In this document: in pieces, positions 22,858 through 35,208 of the stretch
Layout: each line of letters opens with the position of its first letter
How positions within the stretch are numbered: position 1 is the stretch's first letter
Source of the DNA: Panax quinquefolius
Lineage: Eukaryota; Streptophyta; Magnoliopsida; Apiales; Araliaceae
Reading direction: 5' to 3'
Length of the DNA stretch: 64,000 nucleotides
Assembly: GCA_020205615.1 (NCBI GenBank)
Contig: CM035170.1
Coordinates: 27,313,568 to 27,377,567, forward strand
Notes under the pieces: model-generated
Database searches by the model: none
What the model was told of the DNA's origin: nothing
The model's input: the letters and a program-made list of their open reading frames with translations, nothing else
Made by a program: the position numbers and the translations under genes

Positions 22858-23243
22858 TTCGAGACGCTGCCATCATACGTATTAGATCGCAGAACAATGT
22901 TCTGGGTCATGGAAGAAGAACATGATAGGGCTAATAAGTATTTTAATAGAACATCGTAGTTGTTGTACGATGAATGAAATGTTAAATAAATTATAAATCC
23001 CAAGTGTTATGCAACCTATAGGATATGACTATGATGTTGTCCTGAAACTTTTGTTGTTCAGAAAATTAATGTAAATTACTGTGATGCTATTGTTTTATGT
23101 TTTCAAAAAGGTTATGAATAAATAAAAGTTGTTACTTTATTCAAAGTGTTATGTGTTATGTGGTTATTTCTTTTGGAGGTAAGTTAAGTAGAAATTTCTT
23201 AAAAGAGTTGAATAATAATCTAATGAATGTATTTTAACAGAAA
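22858..23243 (+). other. Element B spacer before gag
   Basis: AT-rich non-coding spacer between the pre-gag frame and the gag ATG. No domain or repeat seen. Confidence 0.6.
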
Positions 23244-24206
23244 ATGTCTCCCAGACGTCAACCATGAAGACAGAGAACCACTGAAGGAACCAATAATGAC
23301 AATGTTGACGGTAACCCCGTTCAACAAGTAGTACACCTTCTTGACGGGAGCAGCATTGAGAATCAACCACAAAACCATGGTACAACATTTAAGGATTTCA
23401 AGGCGGATGGACCACCTAAATTTCGTGGGTCCATGAATCCAGTCGAAGCACAAACCTGGATTATGGAGATAGAAAAGGTATTCGATGTCGCTAGGGTAGG
23501 GGATGACCAGAAGACTTCTTTCACAACCTTCATGTTGAAAGCAGAAGATAGTTATTGGTGGCAGGCCAATAAAACTCGTGAAGGGCCAGGAGTGATGACC
23601 TAGGATAGGTTCAAGGAGTTGTTCTTCGAGACCTATTTTCTGGAGAGTTTGAAGTGTCAGTTAGAAGTGCAGTTTCTTAAATTAAAGCAGGGAACGATGA
23701 CGGTATCTGAGTATGCCGCAAAATTCAACGAATTGGCGAGGTTTGCGCCATATCAGGTCAGCACAGATGAGCGTAAGGCGAAGAGATTTGAATAGGGACT
23801 GAAGCCTTGGCTGTACAGTAGGGTTTCCCTATTCTAATTGAAGTCGTTTGCAGCAGCGATGGAGAAGGCTGTACTCGCTGAAGGTGGAGGCGAGGTAGTG
23901 ATAAAGTTCAATCAGGAACAAAAGAAGAAGAAGAATGAGAACGAGATAAAGAATGGAGGTGGTGGTGGTTGAAACAACAACAACAACAACAACAGTTTGA
24001 AGAGGAAGTGGAATGGAAACATGGGTGCTGGAAACCAGCAGGGTAACCAGCAAAACAAAAAGTTTGAAGCATGTGCGACATGCAGGAAATTTAACAAGGG
24101 TGCGTGCTTGATGGGGAAACGAGTTTGCTTTAATTATAGCCAGGATGGTCACATCGCCCCAATCTGCACTCAACCAAAGAAGAATGTGTGCTTCACGTGC
24201 GGATCT
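23244..24206 (+). pseudogene. Element B gag, N-terminal to second zinc knuckle
   Basis: One frame runs from ATG 23244 (MSPRRQP) to the F insertion point. It encodes the capsid domain (FKADGPPKFRGSMNPVEAQTW, YWWQANKTREG, YAAKFNELARFAP) and a basic linker. The first knuckle, CFNYSQDGHIAPIC, has Tyr in place of its second Cys. The second knuckle begins CFTCGS and is cut there by F (TSD GATCT). In-frame stops are TGA at codon 8, TAG near 23601 and 23796, TAA near 23836 and TGA near 23970. All are single-transition changes from Arg, Trp, Gln or Gly codons. There is no frameshift over 960 bases. Confidence 0.88.
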
Positions 24207-26067
24207 TGTTAGGTTTGTAATATTCAAGAACGCAATCAAATTGCAAAAATAAGCGAAAACGTGTAAAAAAACAGAGTTTAAAAATTTTACAAACCATATA
24301 CTCGGATCACCCTTTATGCACAATTATTAATTAAACGAAAAGATAAAGAATAAAATCATACCCTTGAAAATCGAGCTTCTTCAGGTACAAGTTCACCTCC
24401 AAATCCTTTCGCGTTCAACTTGAATTCACCGGGTTTGGTTCCTTCCTTTGATCAACGTTAGCCACCCAAGTATTTGGCCTCTAGAGGTGATCCACAAAGA
24501 AAGAAGAAGGATTCAAGAAGATGGGTGGTTGGCTAAACCCTAGTTTTTCTATCTCTATAGAAAAGAAGCGTACTCTCCAACCATTGGAATTATTACGTAG
24601 TCTTGATATCTGATATAAGACTCCTCTTATAAAGATATCAAGTAACCCTATTAAAATAAGGTATTATTTAATTAAAACCCTTTTAATTAAAGGGGCTCCC
24701 TAATCTTATTAGGGATAATTAATTAAACAACTTTAACTAATTTTCCTTCCTAATCCAATTAGGAATAAATGAGAGTACTTATATTAAATTAATTCCTAAA
24801 CTCTTTTAGAAATTAAAATAATAATAATAATTGTAATAATATTAATAAGACTCCTCTTATTAATTTATATTTAATATTTCTAAAATATTAAATAATAAAT
24901 ATTAAGCTATTTAATTTATTCTATCACCATAGATTAAATTAAATATACTTATTTTATATTATTACGATTATGCCATTAACTTCTTAAATAATTATTCTTC
25001 CTTTTATGGTGTGACCCTTTAGGTTCTCCATATTAAACCGGTTGTGAATAAATCAATTAGAACAATTGTAATCTTATTTAAATAAATAAATTAAACAATT
25101 AATTTATTTAAATAAATAATATTTATTCTACAATAGGGATAAGCCTCCCTAGCGATCAATCGCGACTTTCCGGATAATATAGATTTCAACATTAATCATA
25201 AAAGAACCTTTGAGTAAGTAAATAGTTACCGTACAATTCAATCCTTCCACCATACAATGTCCCAATTAAATATAAGACATGGAATTACTGTCAAGTCTTA
25301 TTTTATTTAATTATATGTATTTCAACTCTTAAATGCACAACTCAAATAATGCAAATTAGAAACTCCTTTCTAATTTCATTCATCTCGCCAAGGACTCTTT
25401 GGGTTGTCATTTATCGAATCACATAGGACATTTCTCTTCTTTTAATAGAAGTGGTAGATTCTTTATTGATCATACATTATCTCCATGTACAACTAATTAT
25501 ACCCAAGCATACCCTTTGATATACCCTAAGGGTCTTAAGGAATAAGTCAAAGTATAACTCATCATACACGAGATACTATGATGATCTCAAGTCCAAGGAT
25601 CACTTGTACTACTATCACTACAGAATTCTATTGATTGAGCAAGTAAAACTCCATTAGGTATTCCTTAGCGAGCCACGTTCAATGAACTTATTCTCTAATA
25701 AGCACCTACATGCTTGCTTTAGTGTCTCCACACAAATAATCATGAGATCAATCATCCACATCAAATGAGCAAGCAACGTATGTACCAATCTATCCGGATT
25801 TACTAATCCCCAATTTAGTAATCCAACGATTGGGAACTATTTTAGTTTTAAGCTTTCTAAGAATTTAGATCTCATTAGAATGATCATCATCATTATTCTA
25901 AAAGCATTTCTTAAAACTATGGGTTTATCACATATTATAAAATAGCATCATATAGATAATTAAAAGCCTTTAATAAATAAATACTCTTTATTAATAAATG
26001 AATAAGATTGTTACAAAGTATATGCTTTATCATCAAACATGATTGGCTTGTGTGCATACTACTTTCA
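24207..26067 (-). repeat. Element F 3' LTR (1861 bp)
   Basis: TGTTAGGTTTGTAATATTC...CATACTACTTTCA. Nearly colinear with 31347-33199 but with scattered substitutions and short indels, for example near 25150 and 25390. Directly repeated about 7.1 kb apart. Confidence 0.92.
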
Positions 26068-26085
26068 ATCTCCCACTTGCACTAA
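26068..26085 (-). other. Element F polypurine tract
   Basis: ATCTCCCACTTGCACT next to the LTR; on the element strand AGTGCAAGTGGGAGAT, a common copia plus-strand primer. Confidence 0.8.
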
Positions 26086-27279
26086 AGTCAATCGTCATGG
26101 TATCTCATACTCTTCTTCTCTAAGTGACGATTATCCCTATTTGTTGGATAAGCTTTAGTTAATGGATATGTAATGTTGTTCATGAGAGTCCATTATCTCT
26201 ATAGTGATTTCCCATCTTCAATGATTCTAATAATCAAATAAAAGTGCCACAACATATGTTTAGATCCAAGATGAGACTTAGGAACTATTCCTAGTTACGT
26301 AATGAACTTTTAATCCAAACAATCAACTTAGACTTCATTTATAGCTATATACTTTGTCTTTATCACTAAACCAACAACTCTTTGTTGTTTGGAACCTTTC
26401 CGATTCATCGCACCCTTTGTTCAAGATAACGCTTTACCTTAAAGTGGATTTTTTACGTCATCTTAGTGCGTCTCGAAAAACTTGAGTCTGCATTAAGCCC
26501 TCTAGTTTTAATTTAGACCCACCATGAATATGATCACATCCTTAGTGCCGGTTAAGCACTTTAAGATGTTTTTCAACGACTCATAGTGAACTTCTCCATA
26601 ATATGTTGATCAACATCGGGTCTCGTACATTTCATTGCATACATGATTGTCACTCATGCGACCTCTCTTTTCGAGAGTCTGTGGGGACTATTAAGAGATA
26701 CACTCCATAGCTCATCGACATGAGACATCATTTGAGTTTGCCATGCTAAGCGACTTTAGCATCAAATGAATATCGTTCCTTGGGTTAAGTCGAGCATCCT
26801 CTTAAATCTATCTATATAGATTTATATCCCTAATTAAGATACTCTTCCAAATCATTCATGGAGGAATGTTTAGACAACTGTATCTTTACTGATTGTAGCA
26901 TTGGTATGTCATTCCTTATCCATAGTATATCAATATATAGTACTAGGAATGTCACGATGCTCCCACTGACCCTTTTGTACACACTAGGTTCATTCTTATT
27001 TTTGATAAAATCAAACTCTTTTGATTGCCTCATCAAAACAAATGTTCCATATTTGATAAACTTGCTTCAATCCATTTCTCTGAGTGTCTACAACACTTAC
27101 CTCATCGTATGTAACTGGATCATCATCTTCTATGATGTGTACCTCATCATCATCATCTATGATGAATCCATACCTCTCAGGTATCTTGGTACTATTTGAT
27201 TTACTGATCTGATTTGTGGTATAATAGGTACATCTACTGGGTTCCTCTTATTTGACTTATAGTATTTTGTGGTTCTTGA
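26086..27279 (-). pseudogene. Element F reverse transcriptase and RNase H remnant
   Basis: The best piece (26830-27036) reads VYKRVSGSIVTFLVLYIDI, then RNDIPMLQSVKIQLSK and SMNDLEEYL, a copia RT palm. The catalytic pair is damaged: the second Asp is missing (YIDI for YVDD). Further along the minus strand, near 26600-26660, a decayed IMYAMKCTRPDV stretch marks the RT/RNase H connection. Several frameshifts and stops are present and the 3' end fades into unrecognisable AT-rich DNA by about 26400. Inactive. Confidence 0.75.
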
Positions 27280-27720
27280 ACTCTTCAAGATCTATTATCC
27301 TCCCACTAGCCCCTTTTAATGATAAACACCTTTATCTTAGAAGGCAGCGTGTTTCGTAACAAACACGTTTTGCTAAGTAGAATTATAGAATATATACCCT
27401 AAACTTACTTTAGGATGTCCTACAAATCATACATGTCAAATCTTGTCCCAAGCTTATCCTTGAAACCTTTTCACATAAGTTGGACAACCCCTTATCTTAA
27501 CATACTTAAGATTAGGAATCCTCCATGTCCATAACTTTTATGGAGTCTTGAAATTTGGATTTTGAGGTTACCTTTTTTGTAGATATGCGACCATTTCTAG
27601 GACATGATCCTAGAAGGATACTGGAATGTCGGTAAAATCATTTTGGAACGTACCATGTTCAACAAGGTATGATTTTTCCTTTTAGATACATCAATCAATT
27701 ATTACGTATCATAAGGTGTC
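27280..27720 (-). pseudogene. Element F integrase C-terminal remnant
   Basis: Minus-strand pieces of a copia integrase: HTLLNMVRSKM near 27650-27690, GCPTYVKRFQG near 27460-27490 and GYIFYNST...VFVTKHAAF near 27340-27400. The N-terminal zinc site and the first catalytic Asp residues are not found; about half the domain is missing between this block and the protease region. Stops and frameshifts throughout. Confidence 0.65.
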
Positions 27721-27876
27721 CATTATGAGAAAAACCATTTGAGATGATCTAGAAACTTATTGCACAAGTATTTATTCCTTGATCTAATCAAAGAATCTTA
27801 ATATTTTGCCAATTTGTTTCACTTCGAATTTTTGAACCTTTCAAATAATTCACACTTGTATTCGATAAATACACAT
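27721..27876 (-). other. Degenerate interval between F integrase and protease
   Basis: AT-rich sequence with no alignable domain; probably what remains of the deleted integrase core. Confidence 0.45.
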
Positions 27877-28192
27877 TCAACTCTTTGAATGATCATCTCC
27901 TTTTCTTATACTAGTTTGTTCAATATGCAAAATTATTTTCATGTAAGTCAAGTATACAAAATCCATTAAGTAATATTCCAGTTCTATACAAAATATTATT
28001 ATTATAAATAGAACAACAATTGTTCTTAAATATAATACCAAAGATTTCATTGTCCAACAATAAAATGGAAATAATGTTTCTAACAAGTACTGGAATACAA
28101 TGACAACTTATTGACTTAATAGATTTGCACGTAGGGATTGCTAAACTATAAGTTTCTATGGCTAATGCAGCAACCTTTGCTTCATTTCCCAC
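27877..28192 (-). pseudogene. Element F protease / pre-integrase region
   Basis: Minus-strand frame from 28192 encodes GNEAKVAALAIETYSLAIP, then VLVRNIISILLLDNEIFGI and NNCCSIYNNNILY, recognisable as the segment after the copia protease active site and the start of the GAG-pre-integrase domain. The DTGAS-type active-site loop should lie just upstream and is not readable. Truncated and frameshifted. Confidence 0.75.
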
Positions 28193-29170
28193 ACATAGGA
28201 TTACTTACCTTGTTTAACTTTCTACTTCTGCTTGGTCCCTTCATAAATCTATATTTATGATAACCAAAGTCGGTATCCAAAACCCAAGTAGAACCTTGAC
28301 TTAAATAAAAATTTATTTTAAATCATGAACAAATTTGTATTTGTAACCGAAACTTCACTAAGCTTCTTTGGTTAGCCTCTGCAAGATGCTTCTTGCAGTT
28401 TCTTTCCAGTGTCTAGGCTTATTGTAGTGGAAGAAAACTCATTTGCTATCCGTATCAGTTTTGCTCTTATTATCCTTTGTTTACACCTTTCTATTTACCT
28501 TCTTTGAATCGTTCTTCTTTTTAGAAGATCCTTGGCCCCCCTACCGGTAAGACTTGATCTTTCTTGGTTGGAAAGTGACTCTCAACATTTTTTAATATGT
28601 TAAGCAAATCAGCAAGGCTGATATCTAGCTTATTCATATGAAAATTCACAACAATTGTGAAAGGAGTCCGGGAGTGAGTGCAAGATCAAATCTTGGCTCA
28701 ACTCTCCATCCATGACAAAACTCGTTGTCCTAATTGATCAATCAAATTGATAATGTTAAGGACTTTTATCATCTTTGTAGTGTCATTGGTCATTCTAGAT
28801 CGGAAGAGCTCCTTAGATATCTAATATCTATCGCCCTACTTTCCTCACCATCAACTACTTGATGTGCGGGAATATAGTAGAAGCATCCATAGTTTCATCT
28901 TTCAAGCTCGTTACTCATAGATGCGAGCATGATGCATTGAGCCAATCTGTGCATCATCTTGCCACTTTCTAAAAGTAGCAATGTCTTCCTCGGAGGCATT
29001 ATGCGCAACCATTCTTGAGGATAGGCGTATTAAGGACATAAGATAGTTTTTCACTATGAGAACTATTCTCAAATTCCTTAACCAATCCGTTTAATTGATG
29101 CAAGTTAATTTAGCATCTAATATGCTTCGTGATGATAGTAATTTAGACATTGTAAAATTACGTAAATGAA
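28193..29170 (-). pseudogene. Element F gag remnant with zinc knuckle
   Basis: Minus-strand remnants of copia gag. Near 28381-28440 a decayed knuckle reads HYNKPRHWKETARS, retaining the His-Trp core but missing Cys residues. Near 28590-28680 is a SFTIVVNFHMNKLDISLADLLN segment of the capsid domain. Many stops and frameshifts; the start codon cannot be placed, and similarity ends near 29170. Confidence 0.65.
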
Positions 29171-29353
29171 TTTGTAATTAAAAACATTTTAACATACATT
29201 CTTTTATTAATTACCAAAATATTTTAGGACTTGTTTTAAATTGGTATCTCCCACTATTTTCTTCAAACTATATTACCCTCACTTATATAGTTCGGCAAAA
29301 TCTAATTAAAGATTTGCTAGTGAGAATAAGGATCCCATTTCAAATGTATATAG

Positions 29354-29650
29354 CCTTGTGGTGACACAACAAACTATATATAAATAAATAGGTAGACAAC
29401 TTTTGTCAATTACATCAACTATGCAACTCCTTTTCTTTTGCCTCTTAGATTATTTTGATCAAGTGGTGGCACATCCGAATCAAAATTATCCAAGTTAAGT
29501 CCGACCTAGCACTACATATATTCAAAAAAGAAAAATATCATCCTTGTGGTGACACAACAAAACAATATTGTTTAATTTTCTTTATAATCATCAAATGTGA
29601 TAAATTAACATCTTAAATACTTAATACTTGCCTTGTGGTGACACAACAAA
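29354..29650. repeat. Three copies of a 20-bp leader repeat
   Basis: CCTTGTGGTGACACAACAAA occurs exactly at 29354-29373, 29542-29561 and 29631-29650. The intervening DNA is not repeated. It contains the small inverted repeat TTGTGG...ACACAA. Possible RNA-binding or packaging site; unproven. Confidence 0.85.
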
Positions 29651-30424
29651 CTCATATTAAATATTTAATACTCTATTAAATTTATCATGCTAGAAGGCGA
29701 CGTTCGATATTCCAAATATCTTTGAACGCTTAGGACTTAATATAAAAATTGAGGGGTTTGTTATTAATTTGTCTCATCTTGTTTAGCGCGCATGCACATA
29801 TATATATAAAATACGCGTCATATTAATGAACATACAAAGCATGTTTGCATAATATATAATATATATAATATAAGCATGCACATATAGAATACTATATTCT
29901 ACTCGGATTGATTATGGACTTTTATTCTAGTTTGGTTCATTAGAGCCACCAAGTGAACCAAAAGGTCAAACCCTAGGGGTGCAAGAAATAATATTTAAAT
30001 ATAACTATTACATTTAAACCCAGGCTCCATTACAAACGGGTCTTCAAGCGCTCCTTGTTCTTGATCTCCAATTCTTCAAAATCAATTCTAACTATTCCTA
30101 TTACAAAACTATTTAAAATAAATAGAAACCTTGATCAGCAGTCAAGTGGAAGTACATAGGAGGGAGATAGAATTTACATTAAGAAAAAATTAGAAAAGAT
30201 GAGGTACGCAGACCCCATTTAATAAAACCCATACATTCATGCATCCAACTAAAATAAAATCCAATCACATTGGTCAATAGTCCATAATCAATCCCATTTA
30301 TTATCATACACATCATCATATGCATCAATAAATAACATTCATCTTATGAATAATAAATATTTAATATATATATTGATATCATTTAATGGGCAAATTTAGT
30401 TAGTATAAAATCTAATTTTGAATC

Positions 30425-30752
30425 AAAATAAACTCCTTTATTTTAATCCAAATTTAAATTAAAATAAAACTATTTTATTTTAATTTATCTAATTTTGAAT
30501 AAAATAAACTATTTTATTTTAATCAAAATCTTTAATCAAAATAAACTCCTTTATTTTAATTAATTATGGAATCCAATTCCATATAAAAAAAAACTTTAAA
30601 CTTTATTAAAGGAAACACGGATTTTCTTTCCTATTCACAAATAAACTCCTTTATTTTGAATAATATGAAATCTTATTTCATATCTAAATAAACTCCTTTA
30701 TTTAAGGAAAGATGGATTTACTTCCATATTCACAAATAAACTCCTTTATTTT
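30425..30752. repeat. Dispersed 20-bp palindromic repeats
   Basis: AAAATAAACTCCTTTATTTT, an 8-bp-arm inverted repeat with a CTCC loop, occurs exactly at 30425-30444 and 30538-30557. Near copies lie at 30648, 30684 and 30733, and degenerate ones between 30470 and 30900. Confidence 0.85.
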
Positions 30753-30930
30753 AGAAAAATAAAATCTAATTTCAACTCCAATTAGTTATCATGGAATCCA
30801 ATTCCAACTCTAATTAGTTAGCATGAAATCCAATTTTAAAATTAAAATAAACCTTTTATTTTAAATCTAAAATAAACTTTTATTTTAAAATTAAAATAAA
30901 TATTATATTTTAATTATAAAATAATTAATA

Positions 30931-30976
30931 ATATATATATATATATATATATAATAAGCGTTAATATATATATAAT

Positions 30977-31023
<47 letters not shown>
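30931..31023. repeat. Compound TA microsatellite
   Basis: TA runs at 30931-30952 and 30981-31023 (about 21 units) separated by AATAAGCG-like sequence. Probably grew after insertion. Confidence 0.95.
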
Positions 31024-31026
<3 letters not shown>

Positions 31027-31330
31027 AGTTAACTTGATTCATGAAATCAGGAACCTTTTAGGCTTTTACCCTTGAAATCCGTGAGTTACAATAACATTAA
31101 TAATAAAAAAAAACGTGGTACTGCAACTAAGACATAAAACCAACATGACCCACGTGGATAATTTCCTTTTGAAGCAACAGGATATCCGTGAATCAGCAGC
31201 TTTGATTTCGCGAGATTTTTTTATTTTTTTTTATTAAATTTTATACAATAAAATTATGCCCAATTAAATTATTCTAAACACATATCAATATACATATCAA
31301 ATTAAAACAATTAATAATTGGCATAAAGGT

Positions 31331-31345
31331 TTGGCTCTGATACCA
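31331..31345 (-). other. Element F primer-binding site
   Basis: TTGGCTCTGATACCA (minus: TGGTATCAGAGCCAA), one base from the 5' LTR. Exact initiator tRNA-Met site usual for plant copia elements; it fixes the element strand as minus. Confidence 0.9.
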
Positions 31346-31346
31346 C

Positions 31347-33199
31347 TGTTAGGTTTGTAATATTCAAGAACGCAATCAAATTGCAAAAATAAGCAAAAAT
31401 GTGTAAAAAAAATAGAGTTTAAAAATTTTACAAACCATATACCCGGATCACCCTTTATGCACAATTATTAATTAAACGAAAAGATAAAGAATAAAATCAT
31501 ACCCTTGAAGATCGAGCTTCCTCAGGTACAAGTTCACCTCCAAATCCTTTCGCGTTCAACTTGAATTCACCGGGTTTGGTTCCTTCCTTTGATCAACGTT
31601 AGCCACCCAAGTGTTTGGCCTCTAGAGGTGATCCACCAAGGAAGAAGAAGGATTCAAGAAGATGGGTGGTTGGCTAAACCCTAGTTTTTCTATCTCTATA
31701 GAAAAGGGCGTACTCTCCAACCATTGGAATTATTACGTAGTCTTGATATCCGATATAAGACTCCTCTATAAAAGATATCAAGTAACCCTATTAAAAAATG
31801 TATTATTTAATTAAACCCTTTTAATTAAAGGGGCTCCCTAATCTTATTAGGGATAATTAATTAAACTCCTTTAACTAATTTTCCTTCCTAATCCAATTAG
31901 GAATAAATGAGAGTACTTATATTAAATTAATTCCTAAACTCTTTTAAAAATTAAAATAATAATAATAATTGTAATAATATTAATAAGACTCCTCTTATTA
32001 ATTTATATTTAATATTTCTAAAATATTAAATAATAAATATTAAGCTATTTAATTTATTCTATCACCATAGATTAAATTAAATATACTTAACATATTATAA
32101 CGATTATGCCATTAACTTCTTAAATAATTATTCTTCCTTTTATGGTGTGACCCTTTAGGTTCTCCATATTAAATCGGTTGTGAATAAATCAATTAGAACA
32201 ATTCTAATCTTATTTAAATAAATAAATTAAATAATTAATTTATTTAAATAAATAATATTTATTCTACAATAGGGATAAGCCTCCCTAGCGATCAACGACT
32301 TTCTAGATAATATAGATTTCAACATTAATCATAAAAGAACCTTTGAGTAAATAGTTACTGATAATTCAATCCTTCCACCATCTGATGTCCCAATTAAATA
32401 TAAGACATGTAATTACATCACAAGTCTTATTTTATTTAATTATATGTATTTCAACTCTTAAATGCACAACTCCAAATAATGCAAATTAGAAACTCCTCTC
32501 TAATTTCATTCTGCCTTGGCCAAGGACTACTGGGTTGTCATTTATCGAATCACATAGGACATTTCTCTTCTTTTAATAGAAGTGGTAGATTCTTTATTGA
32601 TCATACATTATCTCCATGTACAACTTATTATACCCAAGCATACCCTTTGATATACCCTAAGGGTCTTAAGGAATAAGTCAAAGTATAACTCATCATACAC
32701 AAGATACTATGATGATCTCAAGTCCAAGGATCACTTGTACTACTATCACTACAGGAATTCCTATTGACAGGCAAGTAAAACTCCATTAGGTATTCCTTAG
32801 CGAGCCACGTTCAGTGAACTTATTCTCTAATAAGCACCTACATACTTGCTTTAGTGTCTCCACACAAATGATCATGAGATCAATCATCCTCCTCCAATGA
32901 GCAAGCAACGTATGTACCAATCTATCCGGATTTACTAATCCCCAATTTAGTAATCCAACGATTGGGAACTATTTTAGTTTTAAGCTTTCTAAGAATTTAG
33001 ATCTCATTAGAATGATCATCATCATTATTCTAAAAGCATTGCTTAAAACTATGGGTTTATCACATATTATAAAACAACATCATGTAGATAATTAAAAGCC
33101 TTTAATAAATAAATACACTTTATTAATAAATGAATAAGATTGTTACAAAGTATATGCTTTATCATCAAACATGATTGGCTTGTATGCATACTACTTTCA
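31347..33199 (-). repeat. Element F 5' LTR (1853 bp)
   Basis: Same ends and order as 24207-26067. Contains the conserved GATATACCCTAAGGGTCTTA and CTATGATGATCTCAAGTCC blocks. No clear TATA box could be chosen in the AT-rich background. Confidence 0.92.
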
Positions 33200-33768
33200 G
33201 ATCTAAGGATCACTTTTCTCGTGAATGCCCTAAGAAGAAGGATGGAGTGACTACCAGAAGCAATGGAGGTAACAATGGAGGTACATGGGCCATTGCAGGA
33301 GCTGCAGCATCAAACAAACCCACAGCCAGAACCTTCAACATGACTGTGCAAGATGATGTACAATCAAAAGATGTGGTGTCAGGTATTATCCCAATCAATG
33401 ATATAAATGCTTATGTATTATTTGATTCGGGTGCTACTTGTTCGTTTATATCTGATGAATTTGCTAAGAGGTTAGAATTGCCTAGTGAAGAACTGAATTT
33501 TCCTTTGAACATAGAAATTGCGAATAAGGAAGTAATCCCAGTTAGATTCATATACAAGAACTGTAGGGTGAACATTAAGGAAAATATCTTTATGGTAGAT
33601 TTGATTCTGATTAGACTTGGAGAGTTTAATGTTATTTTAGGAATGGATTGGCTGTTCAAATATGGAGCGGTAATTGATTGCCAAAAGAAGTGTGTAAACC
33701 TTATGAAGTAGCCTAGACAAATGAAATGTTTGACGATTATGCAGGCCAAGAAATTGTTGAGTCAAGGC
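33200..33768 (+). pseudogene. Element B gag end and aspartic protease
   Basis: Resumes after F inside the second zinc knuckle: KDHFSRECPKKKDG supplies its His and last Cys. A Gly/Asn-rich linker and the TFNMTVQDD segment follow, then the protease with active site DSGATCSFI (33424-33450) and GEFNVILGMDWLFKYGA. The frame is open from 33200 to TAG 33709, where related sequence continues after the stop. It ends at the G insertion in the protease-RT linker. The active-site Asp and the ILG motif are intact, so this is the best-preserved protease here. Confidence 0.88.
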
Positions 33769-35074
33769 TGTAAGACCCCAACTTTTTGAATAAAGATTAA
33801 ATTTTCTTGAAATATATTTTTGAATATTATGGTGTGGATTTGATATCATGTTATAGTTGTGGGTAATATTTACAAATTTTGCAAAGTTTCGCAAGCTGTT
33901 ATATAATATTCGATTGGTCGGGGAATATTCATTTTAACAGGGAATATTCGCATAACCAAGACAATCATTGGTGGACCCCCACAACGGAATTATTGTCGGA
34001 TTGAGAAAACGACAAAAATACTTTATGAAAATAACGAGTGGAAGTTTTACCGTTAACTGTTGAAACAACCCGGTGTTAAAAGTACAGTAATACGCTTGGT
34101 TGCATAGTAGCACACGGTATTAATTATTGATGCTTACATGAGAAGTCACTCAGTTATACTCAATTATTGCTACAGTAATTGTTGCATCATATCTCTCATA
34201 TTATTGATTCAATTATTGTCATAGTATCATTTGCATAATATTTTATATTATTAAATCAATAATGGAGACGACAAAGTTATTCATATTATTATTTGCAATA
34301 TTGACAATGTCTAGAAGTTCTGTCAAGGAGAGGTTTGGTCACCTAATTGCGCGCCAATGAGGAGAAATCCTTATCGAAAAGCCCCCTCTTTCCTGGGAAC
34401 GACCTGGTTGTTAAATATTGTGAGTTATAATATTAATGATGAATAAGTTATGTTGATTAAAAATGAATTTTTATAGTTTCATTGTGTTGGGATTATTAGT
34501 GTTAGTGGAAATCGACATCTATTCCGATGATAATTGATGTCTAGGGGTTATATTGATAAATCGGGTAATTTATCGGATAAATGAGCAATTAATTGCTACT
34601 AATTCACATGCTTATATAACTATTTGTTCACATGTGTGTACTATTGAATCACATTATTTACTATTAGGGGATTTGGTGCAAGATTGATAATACTTGCATG
34701 ACTAAGTTAAAAATGGAGGTATAGATGGAGCTACTATACTGTAATTCATATTTTTCACATGATTATACTATTGATTCACATGCTTGAACTATTGATTCAT
34801 ATTATTTACTATTAGGGGAGGTGGTGCAAGTTTGATAATACTTGTAGGACTAAATTAAAAATGAAAAAAAAGTTGGAGGTATTGTACTGTAATTTTTTGA
34901 GCCCTAAAATGTGCAATTATCGAAACTATATTTTCCTATAAATAGAAGCTCATTCTTCCTTCATTTCTCACCAATTCACAAAAACTTTAGAGCGATTATT
35001 ATAGAGAGAAATTATAGAGAGAAAGAAGAAGAGAAGTCTGCTACCTCACTATTCCAGTATCCAGTTTTTCTAAG

Positions 35075-35208
35075 GTAGGGAGTATTATTTCTTTCTTATC
35101 CATGAAGAGAACTTCTGTTATTTCATTCTTTATTTTTCTATTGGAATAACCTGTATACGCGAGCTTCCCTATACTTGGTGAAATTCTTCTGTTATTCCAT
35201 TCTTTATT
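35075..35208 (+). other. Predicted leader intron of G, 5' piece
   Basis: Donor TTTCTAAG|GTAGGGAG at 35075, about 130 bases after the TATA box. The matching acceptor is TTGTTCTCTTCAG|GAAATGAG, ending at 45927. H interrupts the predicted intron. Confidence 0.35.

Larger units (their letters stand above)
29171..31330 (-). other. Element F 5' leader, repeat-rich
   Basis: About 2.1 kb of AT-rich non-coding leader between PBS and gag, much longer than in the Ty3 elements here. It contains two families of short dispersed repeats (29354-29650 and 30425-30752) and two TA microsatellites. No protein domain seen on either strand. Confidence 0.7.
24207..33199 (-). mobile_element. F: Ty1/copia element, decayed
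   Basis: Minus-strand copia element, 8993 bp, with exact TSD GATCT (24202-24206 and 33200-33204). LTRs 24207-26067 and 31347-33199; PPT beside the left LTR, PBS beside the right. The coding order on the minus strand is gag, protease, integrase, RT, RNase H, which places integrase before RT and identifies Ty1/copia. Long LTRs and a 2.1-kb leader resemble the Tork/Angela-type group, but I cannot assign the lineage with certainty. Confidence 0.9.

Noticed and set aside
23829..24323. 164-codon minus-strand ORF with hydrophobic stretches
   Set aside because: Antisense of gag; poly-Leu/Phe comes from the AAGAAG and AACAAC runs, and it crosses the B/F junction.
25000..25150. Possible MITE in the AT-rich palindromic stretch
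   Set aside because: The same sequence is present in both LTRs of F at the same position, so it is part of the LTR.
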